Assembly: GCF_015471405.1 (NCBI RefSeq)
Contig: NZ_BLVZ01000001.1
Location: 124,001-188,000, forward strand
DNA: 64,000 nucleotides
Reading direction: 5' to 3'
From: Pseudomonas cichorii
GTDB lineage: Bacteria > Pseudomonadota > Gammaproteobacteria > Pseudomonadales > Pseudomonadaceae
Shown here: one piece after another, positions 1 through 6,541 of the stretch
Layout: each line of letters starts with the position of its first letter
Numbering within the stretch: the stretch's first letter is position 1
Made by a program: the position numbers and the translations under genes
Notes under the pieces: generated by a model
What the model saw: only the letters and a program-made list of their open reading frames with translations
Database searches by the model: none
What the model was told of the DNA's origin: nothing

Positions 1-1856
1 ATCAGGCACAGGCTGCCGGGCGTTTTCCTGTAGTGCGCCGCCAGTTGCTGTAACTGTTCCTGGCTCAGCCCGAGATAGCCCCATTCATTGGTCTTGCCTT
101 CAAACAGAAAGTCCTCGGGTTCGATATGGGCCAGATGTTCCAGGCCGGGTTTGGGCATGCGCACGATGTACCAGGTGCAATTTGCCAGCGGCGCGCCCTG
201 CAGGCCCGGCTTTTGTGTCAGGCGCAGGTCGGTGAGTGTCACTACGCAACTGTCCTGTTGTTCGGGCGGCGAGGCTTTCATGGTTCGCGGGCCGATGATG
301 GAAATGCCTTGCGGGGCTATCTGCAATGCGCCTTGTGCGCCATGCAGGATCAGGTCCTCTCGGGTATCGATGTGCAAGTGTTGCCCGCTACCCAGGCAAA
401 TGCTCCCTGCATCAGGGGCCAGGGGTGTGCCGTCGAGCTGGATGCGTGGCTGGGCATTGACCTCGTTGCCCGGTAGCAGGCTACAGATCACGGGTTGGTC
501 CGGGTCATTGTGCAGATGGCGGATCAATACCCTGGCTCCGGCTTGTACCTTGTCGAAACCTGACTCGTCGATCCGGGCAATGCGTGCCATGGGCCAGCGG
601 CGGGTATTGGGCGAGGGCTGTGCAATCGTCTGCCAGTCGAAGCGGATGGGCAGACGACCTTGCTCATCGATTTCGCCAGCCTCCATCAGGGTTGCCGTGT
701 GATAACCGCTGACCATCGGGCGGGCGCGTTTGAGTGGCGGGCGAAAGGGCATGGCCCAGGGTATGACGCGGAAACTATTGCGATACCCGTCATCGAGCGT
801 ATTTGCGCAGGAGGACATCGAGGTGTTGACGATGGCGGCGATATCGTGGGGATCGTAGCCCTCCATGAGATGACGCTGCATGCCCGTATGCTCGACCTCG
901 GTCAACAGCCAGTGATCATTGAGCGTCGGCTCGGGATGATCGAGCACTTGCATGACCTGACCGCTGCACAATGCAGGTTGATCGCTGCATCCCGTGATGT
1001 GCCGTCGTTCGCAACGCAGGCGCTCCAGCCTGCGGGCGCTGCGCTGCCGCTGAAAGGCTTCGTCATGGTCCATGGGGCGAGAGGCGATGGACTCCTCGAA
1101 GGGCTGGTTGATACCGTGGCTCTTCTCGATTTCGATGTGTTGCGATGCAGCAAGCGCAATCGCTCCATCCCGGTGTGCGCTGTGGCTGCTGTAACCGGGG
1201 AAGATCGACAGGCATTCGGTCAGATGAGTAATGGCAGGCCTTGCAGAGGCCTGCTCATCATGCGCCCTGAACCGCATCGGCTGTGGTTGCTCTGGAAAGC
1301 GGGCCGGATCGTCGGAGAACACCAGCCGATGGCCTGTAATACTGTGCTCGAAGCGAAAGTGAATACCTTCTTCTTCGCACAAGCGTTGCAGCAGGTGCAG
1401 ATCGCTTTCATCGTATTGCACGCACAAGGGACGGGCCGGATACAGGCCGATGGTTTCAAAACGCCAGGCATCTTCTTCAATGCCATGCTGCTCAAGGAGC
1501 CGGGCAATCAACTGGAGAGCGCTGAGGTCCTGATAGGCGCGCCGCTGCTGGCGTTGAGCAAGCATCTGCAAGCGTGGCATCAGGCTGACCCGGTAATGAC
1601 TCAGGCAAGTGCCAGCATATGGCTGGCTGGCGTGGAATATCTGGCCATGTACGCCTTCTTGCTGCGGTCCGAAACTCAGGAAGGCGTCACGTTTCAAGAG
1701 GCTGGCGAAATCCAGGTGCGGGTCGCTGCAGATCAGGTCTATGTCGAAACGATACACTTCGTTCAAGGCGTCCAGGCCGGTAAAGCTGATGACATGCAGA
1801 TCCATCTGGCAGTCGGCAATCGCCAGAAATATGGGCATTTGCGGGTCTTCGCACAT
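1..1856 (-). CDS. vgrG: Type VI secretion tip protein VgrG (3' end beyond window)
   Basis: This is the spike protein of the type VI secretion system, which caps the Hcp tube and carries effectors out of the cell. Reading from ATG at 1856, 618 codons stay open to the window edge, so the C-terminus is missing. The N-terminus has the gp27-like pattern (GLDALNEVYRFDIDLI, then LHLLQRLCEEEGIHFRFEH near residue 160). The gp5-like OB fold shows as GEIDEQGRLPIRFDW and HNDPDQPVI. After that, the usual long beta-prism of repeated short strands looks short, and a C-terminal extension begins (about residue 515 on, with PLANCTWYIVR and TNEWGYLGLSQEQLQQLAAH). That extension may carry or recruit an effector; its function is inferred. 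No effector, chaperone or immunity gene lies on the upstream side; the downstream side is outside the window. The start has only a weak GAGAG ribosome site. Confidence 0.88.
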   Translation of the reverse strand, partial: MCEDPQMPIFLAIADCQMDLHVISFTGLDALNEVYRFDIDLICSDPHLDFASLLKRDAFLSFGPQQEGVHGQIFHASQPYAGTCLSHYRVSLMPRLQMLAQRQQRRAYQDLSALQLIARLLEQHGIEEDAWRFETIGLYPARPLCVQYDESDLHLLQRLCEEEGIHFRFEHSITGHRLVFSDDPARFPEQPQPMRFRAHDEQASARPAITHLTECLSIFPGYSSHSAHRDGAIALAASQHIEIEKSHGINQPFEESIASRPMDHDEAFQRQRSARRLERLRCERRHITGCSDQPALCSGQVMQVLDHPEPTLNDHWLLTEVEHTGMQRHLMEGYDPHDIAAIVNTSMSSCANTLDDGYRNSFRVIPWAMPFRPPLKRARPMVSGYHTATLMEAGEIDEQGRLPIRFDWQTIAQPSPNTRRWPMARIARIDESGFDKVQAGARVLIRHLHNDPDQPVICSLLPGNEVNAQPRIQLDGTPLAPDAGSICLGSGQHLHIDTREDLILHGAQGALQIAPQGISIIGPRTMKASPPEQQDSCVVTLTDLRLTQKPGLQGAPLANCTWYIVRMPKPGLEHLAHIEPEDFLFEGKTNEWGYLGLSQEQLQQLAAHYRKTPGSLCL

Positions 1857-2182
1857 TCGCTGGCTCTCTCACCATGAAATTCAGGCTGCGAAGGGTACGA
1901 AATGCAAAGCCTCAAGGGCATCGTTGCTGGTTTTTTCAGAAAAGGACTACAAGCCAAGGCGTGATCCTGGTAATTGCCAGTACGGAATTCAGAGCCACGC
2001 AGAGCTGTCGTTCGATCAATGACGCATATTCAGGGGTTTCATATGGCGCCATCGCGTATAAAATGCGCCCGGCGTCTCAGGCGCGTCATTATCGGTAACC
2101 ATTTTTCAGCGCTTTGCCATTCCTGCGGCCTGCTTGCCTGGCAAGCCAGGCGGCAAGGCGCAATCGGATCAAGAGAGCAAAC
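1857..2182. other. Intergenic gap between vgrG and the yebC-family gene
   Basis: A 326-base divergent gap that must hold the promoters of vgrG (leftward) and the YebC-family gene (rightward). The only structure I see is a short inverted repeat, GCCTGGC-AA-GCCAGGC at 2136-2151, about 30 bases before the yebC-family start, which would fold in that gene's leader. No supported small gene. Confidence 0.5.
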
Positions 2183-2887
2183 ATGGGCGCACAGTGGAAG
2201 GTCAAGCATAAAGAAGCGGCAGCCAACGCCAAGGGGCGTGTTTTTGGCAAGCTGTCCAAGGAAATCATGATCGCTGCGCGCGCAGGTGCCGATCCGGATA
2301 TGAACTCGCGTCTGCGACTGGTGGTCGAGCAGGCGAAAAAGGCCTCCATGCCTCGTGAAACCCTGGAGCGTGCCATCAAGAAAGGCGCGGGCCTGCTTGG
2401 CGAAAGCGTCAACTTCGAGCGCCTGACTTACGAAGGCTTTGCCCCGCACCGGGTTCCGGTCATCGTCGAGTGCCTGACCGATAACATCAACCGCACCGTT
2501 TCGGAAATCCGCGTGCTGTTCCGCAAGGGGCAACTGGGCGCTGCCGGTTCGGTTTCCTGGGATTTCCTCTATCAGGGCATGATCGAAGCCGTACCGGTTT
2601 CGCCGGATGCCGATCCCGATGAAGCCGCCATCGAAGCGGGCGCTCAGGATTGTGAAGCCGGTGAAGAGGGCGCCACCCTGTTCCTGACCGAGCCCACCGA
2701 CATGGATGCCGTGTGCAAGAAACTGCCCGAGTTCGGTTTTACCGTGCAATCGGCGCAACTGGGCTATCGCCCGAAAAGCACCGTCGACGGTTTGAGCGAC
2801 GAGCAGATGGCTGAAGTCGAAGCCTTCCTTGAAGCGATCGACAGCCATGACGACGTGCAGAACGTTTATGTAGGTCTGGCAGGCTGA
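2183..2887 (+). CDS. YebC/PmpR-family transcription/translation regulator
   Basis: A 234-residue member of the YebC/PmpR (TACO1) family, cytoplasmic proteins that bind DNA as regulators and, in some members, help ribosomes through difficult stretches. The family signature is clear: an N-terminal [18 protein letters not shown] helix, then [19 protein letters not shown], and RRTVSEIR-like text ([17 protein letters not shown]) in the middle. Its N-terminus is closer to the YeeN-type paralogue than to the RuvC-linked YebC (which begins MAGHSKW). I placed the start at ATG 2183 because the family begins there; upstream codons are open but unlike the family. It sits alone between vgrG and the kinase gene. 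Target genes cannot be told from sequence. Confidence 0.9.
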   Translation: MGAQWKVKHKEAAANAKGRVFGKLSKEIMIAARAGADPDMNSRLRLVVEQAKKASMPRETLERAIKKGAGLLGESVNFERLTYEGFAPHRVPVIVECLTDNINRTVSEIRVLFRKGQLGAAGSVSWDFLYQGMIEAVPVSPDADPDEAAIEAGAQDCEAGEEGATLFLTEPTDMDAVCKKLPEFGFTVQSAQLGYRPKSTVDGLSDEQMAEVEAFLEAIDSHDDVQNVYVGLAG

Positions 2888-2894
2888 TCAGGCT

Positions 2895-2921
2895 GCGTGG
2901 GCTGTTTCAGACAGCCCACGC
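2895..2921. terminator. Hairpin between the convergent yebC-family and kinase genes
   Basis: A perfect 11-base-pair stem (GCGTGGGCTGT / ACAGCCCACGC) with a 5-base loop begins 7 bases after the YebC-family stop. The stop codon of the convergent kinase gene falls in the loop. There is no T-run, so it is a probable two-way terminator or 3'-end stabiliser rather than a textbook one. Confidence 0.55.
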
Positions 2922-4211
2922 TTGCAACTGCTGACACACCTCTTGCAGTGCCGGTCGTTTCCCGACTTCGGCGTGCATGCATCGCTCTTGCAGCGCCTGC
3001 AACCGCTCCATGAGCGGCCCGTCCTGCGGCCTTGTATCGCAACGCTCCAGCAATTCTCCCAGCAAGATCCCGAAAGCCCGTGTTTCTATGCGCTCCAGCG
3101 CCACGCCCTGCTCGAAGGAGGGGTGGAATGAGGCTGCGCCAAAATCCCCCAGCAAGCTGTCGCCATTGCTGCGCAGCAGAATGTTGTGGGCGTAAAGATC
3201 GCCATGTGTAATCCCGCAGGCATGCAGATGCGCTGTGACCGAGGCGATTGAGCCCGCCAGATGCAGCAGCGTGGCGGGCGAGAAGCGAGTCTGGGGCGGG
3301 TAGATGTCCCGTGTGCAGGACTCCAGGCTGGGCGGCCCCGCGAGATTGGCGAAGTCGGGCGCAATCAGTTGCATCACCAGACCCAGTTGTTCGTCCGGGT
3401 GCCCGGTAACCTGGCCCAGGACCTCGATCAGATTCGGGTGACTGCCCGCAGCGATACAGGCCGCCATTTCATTGTGCGGCGATCCGTCACTGGTGACATC
3501 GCCCTTGTAGAGCTTGATGGCCACCGGCTCGTTGCCATTTTCGTTCTGCCACGCACCTTGCTGGATAACTCCGGAGGCTCCTTCACCCAGACGTTGCTGA
3601 ATGCTCAGTTGTGGCCATGGAATCTGTCGGATGGATTGCTCTTCGCGTGCAGGGCACAGCGGATTGCCTGCGTAAGCCAGCCAGGCAAGAGCGGGCAGGC
3701 GAAGCAACCAGTCTGGCAGTTCCACAAGCTGGTTGGCGGCAATGCGGATCAGTTCCAGTTGGTGGCAATTGGCAAGGCTGGCAGGCAGGCTGCGCAGTTG
3801 ATTACCCGCCAGCATCAGTTTTTGCAGCTCAGGCCGCTGCCCCAGTTCCTCCGGGAGCGACGGAATCCGGTTGTCAGTGAGAATCAGCCAGCGCAGGCGC
3901 GGCGGCAGTGCCTTGGCCGGAACATGGCCGATCCGGTTGGCCTTGAAACCGATGATGCGCAACTGCTGGCACTGACCAATGCACTCCGGCAACTCGGTGA
4001 ACGGGTTGTCGGATGCGAACAGTACTTGCAGGTGCTTGAGCCGGCTCAGGTCATCGGGCAGGCGATCAAGGGCATTGCCGCTGAGATTGAGCACTTGCAG
4101 CGAGTCGGCCAGATCGAATATTTCCGGTGGAAACTCGGTGAGGCCACAGGACAGATCGAGTCGTGTGATGCCCGCCAGCTTGCCGGAACGTAGGTCTTCA
4201 AGGGTATGCAT
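2907..4211 (-). CDS. Leucine-rich-repeat protein with C-terminal Ser/Thr-type kinase domain
   Basis: A 434-residue cytoplasmic protein in two halves. Residues about 15-200 form eight or so leucine-rich repeats of the LxxLxLxxNxLxxLPxxL type (LQVLNLSGNALDRLPDDL, LQKLMLAGNQLRSLPASL). Residues about 205-434 form a Hanks-type kinase: a glycine loop GEGASG near 208, an ATP-binding lysine in VAIKLYKG near 231, a catalytic loop THGDLYAHN near 333 and the metal motif GDFG near 355. The catalytic Asp and Asn are present, but HGDLYAHN replaces the common HRDLKPEN, as in other members of this bacterial subfamily and in sugar/lipid kinases. No signal peptide or membrane segment is seen. It stands alone, with no phosphatase gene beside it. 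Substrate unknown; probably a signalling kinase using its repeats to dock partners. Confidence 0.85.
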   Translation of the reverse strand: MHTLEDLRSGKLAGITRLDLSCGLTEFPPEIFDLADSLQVLNLSGNALDRLPDDLSRLKHLQVLFASDNPFTELPECIGQCQQLRIIGFKANRIGHVPAKALPPRLRWLILTDNRIPSLPEELGQRPELQKLMLAGNQLRSLPASLANCHQLELIRIAANQLVELPDWLLRLPALAWLAYAGNPLCPAREEQSIRQIPWPQLSIQQRLGEGASGVIQQGAWQNENGNEPVAIKLYKGDVTSDGSPHNEMAACIAAGSHPNLIEVLGQVTGHPDEQLGLVMQLIAPDFANLAGPPSLESCTRDIYPPQTRFSPATLLHLAGSIASVTAHLHACGITHGDLYAHNILLRSNGDSLLGDFGAASFHPSFEQGVALERIETRAFGILLGELLERCDTRPQDGPLMERLQALQERCMHAEVGKRPALQEVCQQLQAWAV

Positions 4212-4231
4212 AGGTAATTTTCAGTCACATG

Positions 4232-4298
4232 CGTAGGAGCGAATTCATTCGCGAAAGCGGCATGAAGTGCACATTTTCGCGAATGAGTTCGCTCCTAC
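4232..4298. repeat. Paired REP element between kinase and carboxypeptidase genes
   Basis: Two inverted copies of a Pseudomonas REP core, GTAGGAGCGAATTCATTCGC at 4232 and its near-reverse complement ending in GAGTTCGCTCCTAC at 4298, with a 20-odd-base spacer. Related copies occur in this window at 39083-39170 and 53611-53691. Such pairs are spread by RAYT transposases in trans; none is encoded here. Confidence 0.85.
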
Positions 4299-4310
4299 CG
4301 AGTTGTGTGG

Positions 4311-5447
4311 TCAGCGCAAGGTCGGCGCAATTTCTGCGGTCACGGTCAGCACATCCCTGGCCAACTGGCCGGAACGCTTGCCTGACCAGCCTGTATTGGC
4401 ATCCGGGGCGTTGTCGTTATCCTTGAACGGCATCTCCAGGGTCAGGGACAAGCATTTGAAGCGTTCGCCAACGCTGTTGCAGGCCAGAGTCATATTGGCC
4501 TGGCCGGGTGCGCTGCGGGGATAGCCATATCGTGTCTGGAAGTCGACGGTGATTTCACTGAGGCGGCGACGGAAATGTTCTTCCAGTTGCTGTTGTTGTG
4601 GGGTGTAGCCCGGATTGCCTTCGCAGGCGGCAGTGAAGACGTAAGGAATTTCTTCATCGCCATGGACATCGATGAACATGTCCACGCCATATTTTTCCAT
4701 CTGCTGGCGGATGAAAAAGACTTCCGGACTTTTTTCTGCGGTGCTGTTCTGCCAGGCGCGGTTCAGATCGTTGCCCTGCGCGTTGGTGCGCAAGTGGCCA
4801 TGAAATGCGCCGTCCGGGTTCACGTTTGGCACCAGATACAGATCCGCGCTGTCCAGCAGTTGCTTGATGACCGGATCGTCCTGTTCTTGCAGGCGCCCGA
4901 TCAGGCCCTCCATGAACCACTCGGCCATGTGTTCGCCAGGATGTTGCTGGGCAATCATCCATACCTTGCGCTTGCCTTCATCGCCATTGCCATGGCGCAG
5001 AAGTTGAATGTCCCGGCCTTCGACACTTTTGCCGGTCGCCAGCAGGCGGGCGCCTGCCTTTTCCAGCGCCTGCTCGATCAGCCAGTCATGGCGCTCGCGG
5101 CTATAGGGCCCGAAATAGGCAAACCAGATTTGCGGCGCGGTGGGCGAAATACTGAAGTTCAGAGCCTTGCCATCGAAGCTGGAAGGGACGCGAAACCAGG
5201 TCTTGTGATCGTAGGAGGCCACGGCGTTATAGCCGCTCCAGGCACGATTGAAGGTGGACCCGCTGGCGTTGGTCAGGCTGAAGCCGTGTGGCTGGCCGAC
5301 ATTCAGGCCCTCGACCTTGAAGTGGAACCACTGGAAATGGGCGCTTTGGGTGTCAGGCGCAATTGCCAGTTCGATCCGGGCCGGATTGCTGGCATCGATG
5401 ACTTGAATATTGCCGCTGTCGAAGTCGGCACGGATGGTGAGGGCCAC
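4311..5447 (-). CDS. M14-family zinc carboxypeptidase (cytosolic carboxypeptidase-like)
   Basis: A 378-residue metallopeptidase of family M14 that removes residues from protein or peptide C-termini. The N-terminal third (to about 120) is a beta domain of the kind that precedes the catalytic domain in cytosolic carboxypeptidases (CCP/AGTPBP1 group). The catalytic domain shows the zinc motif HPGEHMAEWFMEG, an Asn/Arg substrate-site motif LRTNAQGNDLNRAW, the third zinc ligand in DVHGDE and the general base in LEMPFK. There is no signal peptide, so it should act in the cytoplasm. Bacterial substrates are unknown; in eukaryotes the group trims glutamate from tubulin. It follows the REP element and is monocistronic as far as can be seen. 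Confidence 0.88.
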   Translation of the reverse strand: MALTIRADFDSGNIQVIDASNPARIELAIAPDTQSAHFQWFHFKVEGLNVGQPHGFSLTNASGSTFNRAWSGYNAVASYDHKTWFRVPSSFDGKALNFSISPTAPQIWFAYFGPYSRERHDWLIEQALEKAGARLLATGKSVEGRDIQLLRHGNGDEGKRKVWMIAQQHPGEHMAEWFMEGLIGRLQEQDDPVIKQLLDSADLYLVPNVNPDGAFHGHLRTNAQGNDLNRAWQNSTAEKSPEVFFIRQQMEKYGVDMFIDVHGDEEIPYVFTAACEGNPGYTPQQQQLEEHFRRRLSEITVDFQTRYGYPRSAPGQANMTLACNSVGERFKCLSLTLEMPFKDNDNAPDANTGWSGKRSGQLARDVLTVTAEIAPTLR

Positions 5448-5525
5448 GGTGTATTCCTGTGTGCGTAAGGCCCGTACTTTACACCGTTCGATAGCTTCTA
5501 TGACGAGTTGAATGCTATCGGCGGC

Positions 5526-6071
5526 TCAGGAAAACGCTTCGGCCGTCATCACCAGGCCGCATACGAATGCGGTGAACAGACACCATCCCAGATACGCGCG
5601 GCGTTTGCGGCGATGCCAGCCTGAACTGCCGAGCAGGGCGGCGGGTGCTTGCAGGCGACGCCACAGGCGTTCGCTGGTCTGGAAGGCCGCAAGGTGTGCC
5701 GGATCGGCATCCAGCCAGTGGCGGAACTCGATGCGCTGGCTGGCAGTGGTGGCCGGGCTTTGCAGGTGAACATACCAGCGGTTGGCCTGTTCCTGAGCCA
5801 GGTCGCCGGGGAAGTCTGCCGGGCTGTCGTCATGTTTGTGAGCATGTTGCAGCACCCGGAACATGGCGCGCTCGACCTTTTCCAGATCGATTTCCAGAAA
5901 AGCGGCGATCTCGGCGTAGGAAATGCCATCAAGACGGCTGAGCAGGAATATCCGTTGGCGGCGGCGCGAGAGCTTGCCCAGGCTGCGGCTCAGCTCGGCG
6001 GCATGCGGGGCTACGGGAACATCGGGCTGCCGTGTGGGCAGATGCAATAGAGGCGAGAGCTGGCTACTCAT
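5526..6071 (-). CDS. Hybrid protein: sigma-70 region-4-like helix-turn-helix, FecR N-terminal domain and one membrane segment
   Basis: A 181-residue protein joining parts of an iron-type ECF sigma factor and its FecR regulator. Residues about 28-80 (LSRRRQRIFLLSRLDGISYAEIAAFLEI) look like sigma-70 region 4, the part that reads the -35 box. Residues about 90-141 (EQANRWYVHLQS to AAFQTSERLWRRL) match the FecR cytoplasmic anti-sigma domain DUF4880. One membrane helix (GWCLFTAFVCGLVMTA) ends the protein, so the periplasmic FecR domain is absent. No sigma region 2 and no TonB receptor gene are nearby. A Fur box at 6153-6171 lies about 80 bases upstream, so expression should rise in iron shortage. 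The start is fixed by an in-frame stop upstream. The role is inferred: perhaps it binds an iron-starvation sigma factor. Confidence 0.8.
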   Translation of the reverse strand: MSSQLSPLLHLPTRQPDVPVAPHAAELSRSLGKLSRRRQRIFLLSRLDGISYAEIAAFLEIDLEKVERAMFRVLQHAHKHDDSPADFPGDLAQEQANRWYVHLQSPATTASQRIEFRHWLDADPAHLAAFQTSERLWRRLQAPAALLGSSGWHRRKRRAYLGWCLFTAFVCGLVMTAEAFS

Positions 6072-6152
6072 GATGTATCGCTCGCTGATCTTCCATGGAA
6101 ATCATCCTTGTGAGGTGAGGGGTGTCATCCGTGACTGGTGGTCAGATTAGTG

Positions 6153-6171
6153 AATACGAGAATCATTCTCA
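6153..6171. promoter_or_regulatory. Fur box upstream of the sigma/FecR hybrid gene
   Basis: AATACGAGAATCATTCTCA matches the 19-base Fur consensus (GATAATGATAATCATTATC) well, with a clean GAGAATCATTCTC core. Fur with ferrous iron would block the promoter of the leftward gene that starts at 6071. Confidence 0.75.
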
Positions 6172-6307
6172 AGTGAAAAGTGACAACAATTACTATTTTT
6201 AATGAAAGTTGGAGCTAAAATTTATGACCCCGTTCGATATTGTTTTGCTATGATCCGCGCCATTCAGATACATAAAGACTTCATTAGCCTGAAGCAGCGA
6301 AAAAAAA

Positions 6308-6422
6308 CCAAAAAAAGACCCGGCAAAAAGCCGGGTCAAAAACCGTGATTAGCCTGATGAGGAGATAATCCGGGAGTCGACCTAAGACTCCTGGGTTATC
6401 CGCCAGTCTCGCGACCAGCTGA
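6308..6422 (-). ncRNA. prrF: PrrF-type iron-responsive small RNA
   Basis: On the minus strand an RNA of about 115 bases begins near CAGCTGGTCGCGAGACTGGC, runs through the PrrF antisense core (TATCTCCTCATCAGGC followed by TAATCACGG) and ends in a GACCCGGC hairpin with a T-run. These three blocks are the conserved parts of PrrF RNAs as I know them. PrrF, the Pseudomonas counterpart of RyhB, pairs through Hfq with mRNAs for non-essential iron proteins (superoxide dismutase, TCA-cycle enzymes) and shuts them down when iron is short. The Fur box just upstream overlaps its promoter. A single copy is present here, unlike the tandem pair of P. aeruginosa. End points are estimates. Confidence 0.9.
6317..6337 (-). 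terminator. Rho-independent terminator of the PrrF-type RNA
   Basis: A perfect 8-base-pair stem GACCCGGC / GCCGGGTC with a 5-base loop, followed on the minus strand by a T-rich run (plus-strand A-run 6302-6316). Confidence 0.92.
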
Positions 6423-6425
6423 TGC

Positions 6426-6444
6426 AATAATAATCATTATCATT
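6426..6444. promoter_or_regulatory. Fur box controlling the PrrF-type RNA
   Basis: AATAATAATCATTATCATT is a near-consensus Fur site lying directly upstream of, and overlapping the -10 region of, the PrrF-type RNA. Iron-loaded Fur should silence the RNA. Confidence 0.88.
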
Positions 6445-6541
6445 TGCAAGTCAAATGTTTTTCCTGCATCCATTGAAATAAATAATCCTTCCGTTATTCC
6501 GGTTTCCGATCCGAGCGATAGCCTTGTGGGCAAGCGCGTCC

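Noticed and set aside
660..1877. 405-codon plus-strand frame over vgrG
   Set aside because: Shadow of the vgrG frame, which has clear domain motifs on the minus strand.
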